From CG2-30-51-40 sp041753575 (GTDB lineage Bacteria; Desulfobacterota; DSM-4660; Desulfatiglandales; Desulfatiglandaceae), in contig JBGSUA010000063.1 of assembly GCA_041753575.1 (NCBI GenBank), positions 1-64,000 of the forward strand: 64,000 nucleotides of DNA, written 5' to 3'. Of the stretch, positions 1-5,954 are shown piece after piece (positions within the stretch are counted from its first letter, which is position 1; the number at the start of each line of letters is the position of its first letter). A model generated the notes under the pieces. The model ran no database searches, had not been told where the DNA came from, and saw nothing but the letters and a program-made list of their open reading frames with translations. The position numbers and the translations under genes are program-made.

Positions 1-1
1 A

Positions 2-190
2 ACGATAAAACAGAGTCGAGTTATTAGGTTCTGGGTTGATTTACGGATGTTGTCAGACCCGGCAGTGCTGGGAAATAAACTTGCGCCATACCTCAAAGAG
101 CCTGAAAAGGCCTCTGAAGTGGTTCAGGACGTTTACAGACAGCTTGGGATGCTTAGCGAGGTAAGTATTAAGGATCCGGTTGAAGCCTGA
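2..190 (+). CDS. Hypothetical protein, C-terminal part (5' end outside window)
   Basis: An open frame runs from the window edge to a TGA at 188-190 and gives about 62 residues, including the stretch RFWVDLRMLSDPAVLGNKLA and a charged tail ending KDPVEA. The start lies to the left of the window. I do not recognise the family. It is soluble-looking and helix-rich, with no cysteines or membrane segment. It is followed by an intrinsic terminator and then by other small unknown genes on the same strand, so it probably belongs to the same integrated element. The frame is short and truncated, so confidence is moderate. Confidence 0.5.
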   Translation, partial: TIKQSRVIRFWVDLRMLSDPAVLGNKLAPYLKEPEKASEVVQDVYRQLGMLSEVSIKDPVEA

Positions 191-237
191 AAAGGCACCT
201 GGAATAGCCGTAAACCCGAAACCAGTTTTTTAACCGA

Positions 238-269
238 AACCCAACCCCTTAATTGGAGTTGGGTTTTTT
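238..269 (+). terminator. Intrinsic terminator after the truncated first gene
   Basis: An 8-bp perfect stem (AACCCAAC at 238-245, GTTGGGTT at 258-265) runs straight into a T run at 264-269. The loop contains CTTAATTGG and resembles the loops of two other hairpins in this element. Confidence 0.6.
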
Positions 270-299
270 ACCTTTATCGGGCTCTAGGGAGAAACAACA

Positions 300-740
300 A
301 TGGAATATTACTCTGATATCCTGGGTGAGGTGTATTGTTTACCGGACCAGGTTGGAGAAATCAAGAAGCTTACCAAAAAGCTGTTCTATCAATTCGACAC
401 TGGCAAGCCTGAAGACGGAAAAATCCGTCTCAGTATGCGAGGTTGCGGCAAGTTTTACGGCAAGGATACGTTGCCGACCTACAAGGAACTTGCTGCCATG
501 AACATATCGGGAAATTTCTACCGTCATGGCGAGCAACCAGACGACATTGAGAAGATCGAAATCAGTGACCAAAAAGTCACACGGTTTTTTCTTAATTTCG
601 ACATCTTCAGTGTCAAGCAGGTCGCCGAAGGACTCAAGCCTCTATTGGCAAATCCTGATAAGGCGCTTGAGGAGGCCAGAGACCTCCTTGGTAGGCTAAC
701 CATCATGGAAGAGTTTAGCGCAACCCCAACAGCAGCATAG
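300..740 (+). CDS. Hypothetical protein (146 aa)
   Basis: The 146-residue ORF starts at an ATG preceded by a GGGAGA Shine-Dalgarno. The product is soluble, with alternating charged and hydrophobic stretches and no signal peptide or membrane segment. Residues about 40-60 contain GKIRLSMRGCGKFYG, and a helical C-terminus (VAEGLKPLLANPDKALEEAR) ends in a short Thr/Ala-rich tail. I recognise no family. It follows a terminator and is followed by a bulged hairpin, so it is probably transcribed as its own unit inside the integrated element. A small accessory protein of a phage or mobile island is the likeliest class, but no function can be assigned. Confidence 0.6.
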   Translation: MEYYSDILGEVYCLPDQVGEIKKLTKKLFYQFDTGKPEDGKIRLSMRGCGKFYGKDTLPTYKELAAMNISGNFYRHGEQPDDIEKIEISDQKVTRFFLNFDIFSVKQVAEGLKPLLANPDKALEEARDLLGRLTIMEEFSATPTAA

Positions 741-751
741 TAACCATAACC

Positions 752-780
752 GCCCGACCTGTCTAACGGCAGGCTCGGGC
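752..780 (+). other. Intergenic hairpin (10-bp stem, one bulge)
   Basis: GCCCGACCTG (752-761) pairs with CAGGCTCGGGC (770-780), with a single bulged C and the loop TCTAACGG. No T tract follows and the SD of the next gene starts four bases later. It is therefore more likely an mRNA processing or stability element than a terminator. The loop resembles those of the hairpins at 238-265 and 3742-3769. Confidence 0.55.
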
Positions 781-795
781 TTCAAGGAGACAAAG

Positions 796-1065
796 ATGCC
801 TATATATCAACTATCCGACCATGGCAGGTCTTTGACCTGGAACGACTGGAAGAAAAAACTGGACGGCTGCTCGCTGTGCGACATCGCAACCTGGGAAGCC
901 AACAAAGGTCTTGGCCTGCCGGAATCTCACTGGCCAAAGGACTTAACCCTTGGAGCAATTGAAGACACCTCTCCGCTTGCCGGAAGAGAACTTGCCAGGT
1001 TCGCAGTTGAACATCTGGAATTATCGCATCTGGCAATCGAATACAGGAGACCTAGTTATGAGTAG
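796..1065 (+). CDS. Hypothetical protein (89 aa)
   Basis: An 89-residue ORF with an AAGGAG site just upstream of the ATG. The product is small and soluble, with WNDWKKKLDGCSLCDIATWE near the N-terminus and a CxxC pair (CSLC) that could bind metal, though only one pair is present. The family is not recognised. Its stop overlaps the start of the next gene by 8 bp, which suggests translational coupling. Confidence 0.55.
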   Translation: MPIYQLSDHGRSLTWNDWKKKLDGCSLCDIATWEANKGLGLPESHWPKDLTLGAIEDTSPLAGRELARFAVEHLELSHLAIEYRRPSYE

Positions 1066-1267
1066 AAAACCGATGACCGAATACGAATGGCTTCAGGAGG
1101 CCCGCTATGTTGAAGGAGTTGACCCGAAGAAGCCGGGACGGCTTTTCAATTACGACCAGGAGTGCTTCAAACGATACATCCAGATGCAGGCTGTGTTCTG
1201 CAAAAAGGATGGATTTTTTGAGATAGCTTCAAGGATCTTAGCCGCCCGAAAGCCTGCCGGTAAGTAA
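1058..1267 (+). CDS. Hypothetical protein (69 aa)
   Basis: The frame is open further upstream, but the ATG at 1058 is chosen because a CAGGAGACC site precedes it and it sits in the usual 8-bp overlap with the gene before. The product begins MSRKPMTEYEWLQEARYVEG and is a charged, soluble protein of 69 residues with two cysteines and a Lys/Ala-rich tail. The family is not recognised. With its coupled neighbour it looks like a two-gene unit of the integrated element. Beginning at 950 instead would overlap the upstream gene by more than 100 bp and is less likely. Confidence 0.5.
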   Translation: MSRKPMTEYEWLQEARYVEGVDPKKPGRLFNYDQECFKRYIQMQAVFCKKDGFFEIASRILAARKPAGK

Positions 1268-1393
1268 TTAACACTCAGAAAGCAATCTTATATTTCCGAA
1301 CCCGAGCCGATTCAGCAATCAGGCATCTTTAGTTTTTACTCCACATGCCCGAACTTTATCCGGGAAAGGGCGGAAATTTCAGGAGGAGATAAC

Positions 1394-1582
1394 ATGCAGA
1401 TAAAAAAGACATTTTATTACCCTGTTGACATTTTCAACCGCGTAATCATTGACAAGCCCTTTCGCCGCGAACGCGACATTGCCTGGAAATACCGCAATAC
1501 CGGATTCATAGGCTTGAAAGGACAACACCTAATCGAACATGACTGCTATCGAGATCTCAAGGAGGAGACCATCAATGGATAA
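1394..1582 (+). CDS. Hypothetical protein (62 aa) upstream of nrdJ
   Basis: A strong AGGAGGAGAT site lies 7 bp before the ATG. The 62-residue product (MQIKKTFYYPVDIFNRVIID...) is basic and aromatic-rich, with no signal peptide or membrane segment. I do not recognise it. Its last codons overlap the start of the ribonucleotide reductase gene by 8 bp, and that gene's SD lies inside this frame, so the two are probably translationally coupled. A small partner or regulator of the reductase is possible, but nothing in the sequence proves it. Confidence 0.5.
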   Translation: MQIKKTFYYPVDIFNRVIIDKPFRRERDIAWKYRNTGFIGLKGQHLIEHDCYRDLKEETING

Positions 1583-3734
1583 CAAGATACTTAGTAGAGT
1601 AGCCGCTCAGGGTGAAACCTGGGATGACGTATTGGACCGGGTGGCTGGAACAGTTGCCAACACCCCCACAGAGGAAGATGAGTTCAGGGAAATGCTTGAT
1701 TACGCCCTTCCGAACAGTCCTGCTTTAAGAAACCTTGGCCGCAACAACGGTTGCGCTTCAGCCTGCTTCGTGCTGCCTCTTGAAGACAGCAGGGCCGGGA
1801 TATTCAAGACCCTTAGCCAGGCCGTGGAAGTTCAAGCCTTTGGAGGCGGAACGGGTTTTTCTTTTTCAAAACTTCGTCCCAAGGGAAGCCTGATTAAAAG
1901 CACCGGCGGCAAATCCTCCGGGCCTATCTCGTTTATCGAGATCTATGACAAGGCTCTGGGTGATATCATCCGTCAGGGTGGAGTCCGGGCCGGCGCGAAC
2001 ATGGGTGTTTTGAGAGTAGATCATCCCGACATCCTGGATTTTATACAGGCCAAACGAACGGAGGGAAAGCTCACAAACTTCAACCTCTCTGTCGGTATTA
2101 CCGATGCGTTCATAGAGGCCGTAAAGAACGATACAGACTTTACCCTGTCATGGCGAGATGGAGAGAAAACCCTTGCTGCTGTAAAGACGATCAGGGCAAG
2201 AGACCTGATGGATCAGATAGTCTCCTGCGCCCATACGACGGGTGAGCCCGGTGTGCTGTTCATAGACACCATGAACAAGTTTCATCCGATGCCGTGGGAA
2301 GGAGCTATCGAGGCATCCAACCCTTGCGGAGAACAGCCCTTAGTACCTTACGGCTCCTGCACTCTGGCCTCCATCAATGTCGGCAAGTTTGTCCTGGATT
2401 CCTGGAGCCCGAAGGCAAATATCAACTGGAACCAGTTGGCCCATGTAACCAGAATTCTTGTGCGGTTTTTGGACAACATAATAGACCTCAACAACTATCC
2501 TCTGCCTGAGATCGTGGAGACCGCTTTGCGGACACGTCAGATCGGTATAGGAGTAATGGGCTTTGCAGACCTGCTCCTCAAGATGGGCATCCGTTACGGA
2601 TTCCAGGAGTCGGTTGATATGGCAAAGGAAATCATGCGCCATGTCAGCGTAGCGGCAAACAAGGCAAGCATCGAGCTGGGCGAGTCTAAAAGTTTCGCTC
2701 CGACCTTCGAAAAGGCCCCAGAAGGAACACAGAAACGCAGGAACGGTGCGCTTCTGACTTGTGCCCCGACCGGAACCTTGAGTCTCCTGGCCGGCTGCTC
2801 TTCTGGGATCGAGCCGCATTTCGCCTTTGAATACCGCAAGCAATTAATGGATGGCGAGCTGGTCGTCAAGGCTCCGATAGTCGAGGAATACCTCGGCGAA
2901 ACCGGAGAAGACGGGTTGCCAGGCTATTTTGTCACAGCCCACGACGTAACGCCGGATGAACACCTGGCTGTCCAGGCTGCCTTTCAGAGCTACATTGACG
3001 CCGCAGTATCCAAGACCATCAATCTACCCAACAGCGCAACCAAGGAGCAGATCTGGGACCTTATCCTGAAGGCTGACAAGCTCTCTTTGAAAGGCCTGAC
3101 CGTCTATCGTGACGGGTCAAGGAGATTTCAGGCCCTGAGCAAGAAGACCGAAAAGACCAAACAGGACAAGAAAGAAGTCTCCGTGTCCAAACAGGACAAC
3201 GATCTATCCAGAGGCTTTATCAAACCCAGACCAAGGATCACACAGGCCGGGGTTATAAAGCAGCAAACAGCCTGCGGAAAGCTTTACTGCGAAGTGGCTT
3301 TCGACAAGGAAGGTCCTCTGGAAGTTTTCCTTAGAACCGTAGGAGGCGGCTGTGAGGCTAACGCTCAAGCTGTTGGCGTCCTGGTAAGCTTGTGCTTAAG
3401 GGCAGGCGTATCTCCTGAAGAAGTCTCTCGCAGGCTTCAACAGGTCGACTGCCGTGCCTGCACGAGGGCTCTTGCCAAGGGTAACGGTGTCGAGGTCCGC
3501 TCCTGTGCGGCAGGCGTAGGAAAGGCCATCTCAGTCCTGTTGGGACAAAGAGAGGCCTACCAGGGTCTTGCCGTCTCGCTGTCTAATCTGGACAAGCAGT
3601 TTAACCATAAACCAACGGCCAAACCCGAGAAGATCGAGGTAGGCCCGAATATAACTTGCCCGGACTGCGGAGGAAACATCCATGCGGCCGAAGGCTGCGT
3701 GATTTGCCTCAACTGCGGATGGAGCAAGTGTTAA
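1575..3734 (+). CDS. nrdJ: Adenosylcobalamin-dependent (class II) ribonucleotide reductase
   Basis: This enzyme reduces ribonucleotides to deoxyribonucleotides using a radical generated from coenzyme B12, so it works with or without oxygen. The start at 1575 (MDNKILSRVAAQ) is chosen over the in-frame upstream codon because AGGAGGAG lies just before it. The 719-residue protein has the expected landmarks. The finger-loop motif NPCGE at 249-253 carries the thiyl-radical Cys251, with Glu253 and Asn249. Cys64 (in CFVLP) and Cys262 (in SCTLASINV) are the expected redox pair. PTGTLSLLAGCSSGIEP lies in the middle and a TSCPD domain follows at about 570-660. The C-terminus is a Cys-rich zinc-ribbon-like tail (CPDCGG...CLNCGWSKC) that would re-reduce the active site. 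It is the only clear metabolic gene in an integrase-bearing element, as in phages and islands that carry their own nucleotide supply. No cobalamin riboswitch is visible upstream. Confidence 0.95.
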   Translation: MDNKILSRVAAQGETWDDVLDRVAGTVANTPTEEDEFREMLDYALPNSPALRNLGRNNGCASACFVLPLEDSRAGIFKTLSQAVEVQAFGGGTGFSFSKLRPKGSLIKSTGGKSSGPISFIEIYDKALGDIIRQGGVRAGANMGVLRVDHPDILDFIQAKRTEGKLTNFNLSVGITDAFIEAVKNDTDFTLSWRDGEKTLAAVKTIRARDLMDQIVSCAHTTGEPGVLFIDTMNKFHPMPWEGAIEASNPCGEQPLVPYGSCTLASINVGKFVLDSWSPKANINWNQLAHVTRILVRFLDNIIDLNNYPLPEIVETALRTRQIGIGVMGFADLLLKMGIRYGFQESVDMAKEIMRHVSVAANKASIELGESKSFAPTFEKAPEGTQKRRNGALLTCAPTGTLSLLAGCSSGIEPHFAFEYRKQLMDGELVVKAPIVEEYLGETGEDGLPGYFVTAHDVTPDEHLAVQAAFQSYIDAAVSKTINLPNSATKEQIWDLILKADKLSLKGLTVYRDGSRRFQALSKKTEKTKQDKKEVSVSKQDNDLSRGFIKPRPRITQAGVIKQQTACGKLYCEVAFDKEGPLEVFLRTVGGGCEANAQAVGVLVSLCLRAGVSPEEVSRRLQQVDCRACTRALAKGNGVEVRSCAAGVGKAISVLLGQREAYQGLAVSLSNLDKQFNHKPTAKPEKIEVGPNITCPDCGGNIHAAEGCVICLNCGWSKC

Positions 3735-3741
3735 CCAGTAT

Positions 3742-3769
3742 CAGGGACCCTCTTAACCGGGGGTTCCTG
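3742..3769 (+). other. Intergenic hairpin after nrdJ
   Basis: CAGGGACCC (3742-3750) pairs with GGGTTCCTG (3761-3769), including one G-U pair, around the loop TCTTAACCGG. There is no T run. It could act as an mRNA 3' stabiliser or processing site between nrdJ and the next gene. Its loop is close to those at 762-769 and 246-257. Confidence 0.55.
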
Positions 3770-3803
3770 GACTATTGAGGAAACATAGATAAGGAGAAAA
3801 CTA

Positions 3804-4031
3804 ATGCTAGAGGTAATTGAGAAAATTACAACTGGGCAAGATGGGTCTCAAACCACAACAGCGGCAAAACCCTGGAAGCGAATAAGCGACGAGCAACTCC
3901 GCCATACCTGGGAATGCCCGGAATGTGAAAGGCTCGCAATAGTCAGACCCGAGTTCTACCAGGTAAACGGAACTCCCGTTTGTGACGACTGCTCTGAGGA
4001 CATGATCTACTGCTGGACGGAAATTAGATGA
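3804..4031 (+). CDS. Small zinc-finger-like hypothetical protein (75 aa)
   Basis: The ATG is preceded by AAGGAGAAAAC. The 75-residue product has a spaced pair of Cys motifs (CPEC near residue 38 and CDDC near 60) separated by about 20 residues, the geometry of a small zinc ribbon. The N-terminus is polar and Thr-rich. Such short two-CxxC proteins are common in phages and islands as nucleic-acid-binding or structural adaptors, but the specific family is not recognised. Its stop overlaps the next start (ATGA at 4028-4031), which indicates translational coupling. Confidence 0.6.
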   Translation: MLEVIEKITTGQDGSQTTTAAKPWKRISDEQLRHTWECPECERLAIVRPEFYQVNGTPVCDDCSEDMIYCWTEIR

Positions 4032-4237
4032 TAAGTCGGATCGAATACCACAGCAATAGCGACGAAAAAGGCCGCTGCCACTTCAGTCTCTACTGGATGG
4101 CGGATTTCCATCCCGGACACCCAGAAGGCGAAAACGGATTGAGAGAACGCGGCCAGTGTTTCTTCAGTGACCCTCATACCTGGGGGTATTTGAGACCAGA
4201 GGAAGCGAGCAACCAACATTCTACTATTCAAGGTTAA
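4028..4237 (+). CDS. Hypothetical protein (69 aa), coupled to the upstream zinc-finger-like gene
   Basis: It starts in a 4-bp ATGA overlap with the preceding gene. The product is a 69-residue soluble protein with MISRIEYHSNSDEKGRCHFS at the N-terminus and many His, Trp and Pro residues (YWMADFHPGHPEGENGL). No family is recognised. A hairpin follows directly and a strong terminator follows at 4361, so this is the last gene of the plus-strand block of the element. The coupling supports a real gene, but the size and lack of homology keep confidence modest. Confidence 0.45.
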   Translation: MISRIEYHSNSDEKGRCHFSLYWMADFHPGHPEGENGLRERGQCFFSDPHTWGYLRPEEASNQHSTIQG

Positions 4238-4266
4238 GGCCCGGTCTGCTTTTGCAGATGGTCGGG
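4238..4266 (+). other. Intergenic hairpin
   Basis: CCCG-GT-CTGC, the loop TTTT, then GCAG-ATGGT-CGGG form an interrupted stem immediately after the last plus-strand gene of the element. No T tract follows. It lies about 100 bp upstream of the strong terminator. Confidence 0.4.
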
Positions 4267-4360
4267 AGCTACGCTGGCCTGGAAAATCTTAACTGATATT
4301 CAAGCGGAAGAGATGGTGAAAGCCAGACATCTTCCTGAGATACTAACAACCTGATCAGAA

Positions 4361-4396
4361 GCCGGAGGCCCTTTCGAGGGTTTCCGGTTTTTTTTT
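4361..4396 (+). terminator. Strong intrinsic terminator at the end of the plus-strand island genes
   Basis: GCCGGAGGCCC (4361-4371) pairs with GGGTTTCCGG (4378-4387) around a short loop, with an uninterrupted run of T to 4396. It separates the plus-strand genes from the convergent integrase gene and may also limit read-through towards it. Confidence 0.8.
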
Positions 4397-4441
4397 GTGG
4401 TTTGTAACCATTTAGAGCAGATATCAAAACGTAGTTGGCTA

Positions 4442-5659
4442 TCAAGAATCCACTTGCGAGGAAAGAATCAATGGCTTGTCCTGTCTCAGCTTGTCGAGGT
4501 AATTTGCCCAGGATTCCATCATCTCCCTGCGCTTGGTTATATGCTTTGCATGATTGTATGCTTCTCTGACCTTGTTGCTGTCTATGTGGGCCAGTTGCAG
4601 TTCAATGATTTCAGACGGCCAGCCTTGTTCGTGGAGCAGGGTGGAGGCCATGGCACGAAAGCCATGCCCTGTCATTTCGGTCTTTTCATAGCCCATCCGC
4701 CGAAGAGCAGCCAACACAGCGTTTTCGCTCATTGCCCTCAGCAGAGAACGAGGGTTTGGAAAAACATACCTGCTTGAGCTTGTCAGCGGATATACCTCTC
4801 TCAATATGCTGACAGCCTGCGGAGCCAGGGGTACGATGTGCTCTCTTTTCATCTTCATTTTCTCTGCCGGTATGCGCCATTCAGCATGGTCTAAGTCCAT
4901 CTCTTTCCATTCGGCATTACGCAATTCTCCCGGCCTCACAAAAAGCAAGGCGGCCAGCTTCAGGGCACACTTTGTTACAAAGCTTCCCCTGTATTCGTCT
5001 ATTGCCCGAAGCAAACCACCCACGTCAATCGGATTCGTAATTGCCGCCATGTGTTTCTGCTTTACAGGCGTAAGAGCGCCTTTGAGATCTGCAGCAGGGT
5101 CTCTTTCACAACGTCCTGTTGCGATTCCGTAACGAAAAATTTGCCCACATAGGCTTCTTATTCTATGGGCGGTTTCATTCGCTCCTCGTTCCTCGATTCT
5201 CCTTAGAACCTGTAAAAGCTCGGGAGCGGTTATCTTATTTATAGGACGTGACCCCAGCCAGGGAAACACGTTATGCTCAAGACGCAATAAGATAATCTCC
5301 CCATGTTTCCTGACCCAGGAGGGAAGGTATTTCACATACCACTCACGGGCGATTGTCTCAAAGGCATCCTTCTGACTTGTCTTCCCGGCTTTGTCCTGTT
5401 TTTTGTACTCCGAAGGGTCCAAACCTTGCTTTAAGAGACTACGTGATTCTTTAACCTTTTCTCTTGCTTCTTCTAGGCTTACATCGGGGAAGACTCCCAA
5501 AGCGAGAGTTTTAACTTTGCCTTCCGGCGTCCGGTAATTGTAGCGAAAATATTTTCCGCCGTTGGGGTTGACCAGCACATACAATCCTTTGAAATCGTAT
5601 AATTTATAGGGTTTAAGACGTGGTTCGGCCTTATTTATCAATGATTTCGTAAGAGGCAT
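4442..5659 (-). CDS. P4-type tyrosine recombinase (integrase)
   Basis: This enzyme catalyses site-specific integration and excision of a mobile element. The 405-residue length and layout match the P4/CP4-57 group: an N-terminal DUF4102-like arm-binding region (GLYVLVNPNGGKYFRYNYR), a SAM-like core-binding domain from about 95, and a C-terminal catalytic domain from about 210. The expected catalytic residues are present: Arg242 in RPGELR, His332 and Arg335 in HGFR, His358 and the nucleophile Tyr368 in EAYNHA. The gene runs away from tRNA-Val, whose 3' end lies 161 bp upstream of the integrase start. That is the standard arrangement for elements using a tRNA 3' end as attB, so the attachment junction should lie at about 5821. 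The protein appears intact. Confidence 0.95.
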   Translation of the reverse strand: MPLTKSLINKAEPRLKPYKLYDFKGLYVLVNPNGGKYFRYNYRTPEGKVKTLALGVFPDVSLEEAREKVKESRSLLKQGLDPSEYKKQDKAGKTSQKDAFETIAREWYVKYLPSWVRKHGEIILLRLEHNVFPWLGSRPINKITAPELLQVLRRIEERGANETAHRIRSLCGQIFRYGIATGRCERDPAADLKGALTPVKQKHMAAITNPIDVGGLLRAIDEYRGSFVTKCALKLAALLFVRPGELRNAEWKEMDLDHAEWRIPAEKMKMKREHIVPLAPQAVSILREVYPLTSSSRYVFPNPRSLLRAMSENAVLAALRRMGYEKTEMTGHGFRAMASTLLHEQGWPSEIIELQLAHIDSNKVREAYNHAKHITKRREMMESWANYLDKLRQDKPLILSSQVDS

Positions 5660-5742
5660 GAAGGTATCTCCTAAGTGGCTTCAAAATATACCTCGAAAGA
5701 TACCTACATATTTTTAGCCTGTCAAGGAATCTATTGAGTAAT

Positions 5743-5773
5743 GCTAGGTAATCAAAAAACTGGATTACCTAGC
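5743..5773. repeat. Perfect 11-bp inverted repeat between integrase and tRNA, candidate arm site or attachment region
   Basis: GCTAGGTAATC (5743-5753) and GATTACCTAGC (5763-5773) are exact reverse complements separated by 9 bp. The same 161-bp gap also carries several more AGGTA/TACCT pentamers (about 5662, 5689, 5702, 5813). This is the pattern of arm-type binding sites of a tyrosine integrase or its excisionase. There is no T tract, so a terminator is unlikely. Confidence 0.5.
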
Positions 5774-5820
5774 AAACTCAGTATGTTTGGGGCTTAAAAA
5801 GTAAGGTTAGGTAAGGGTAT

Positions 5821-5895
5821 TGGTAGGCGGAACAGGATTTGAACCTGCGACCCCCGGCTTGTAAGGCCGATGCTCTCCCGCTGAGCTATCCGCCC
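5821..5895 (-). tRNA. tRNA-Val (anticodon UAC)
   Basis: The reverse strand folds as a complete 75-nt tRNA. The acceptor stem is GGGCGGA/TCCGCCT, the D arm is AGCTCAGCGGGAGAGC, and the anticodon stem surrounds the loop CTTACAA, giving anticodon TAC. The T arm contains GGTTCGAATCC and CCA is encoded at 5821-5823. The 3' end faces the integrase gene, consistent with use as an integration target that keeps the tRNA intact. Confidence 0.97.
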
Positions 5896-5954
5896 TTTGT
5901 GGAGAGGACTCTTTCTATCATTGCCGCCATTCTCTGTCAAGGTAAATCGCACCC

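Noticed and set aside
2340..2843. Minus-strand open frame inside nrdJ
   Set aside because: It is antisense to conserved active-site codons of the reductase and has no independent support.
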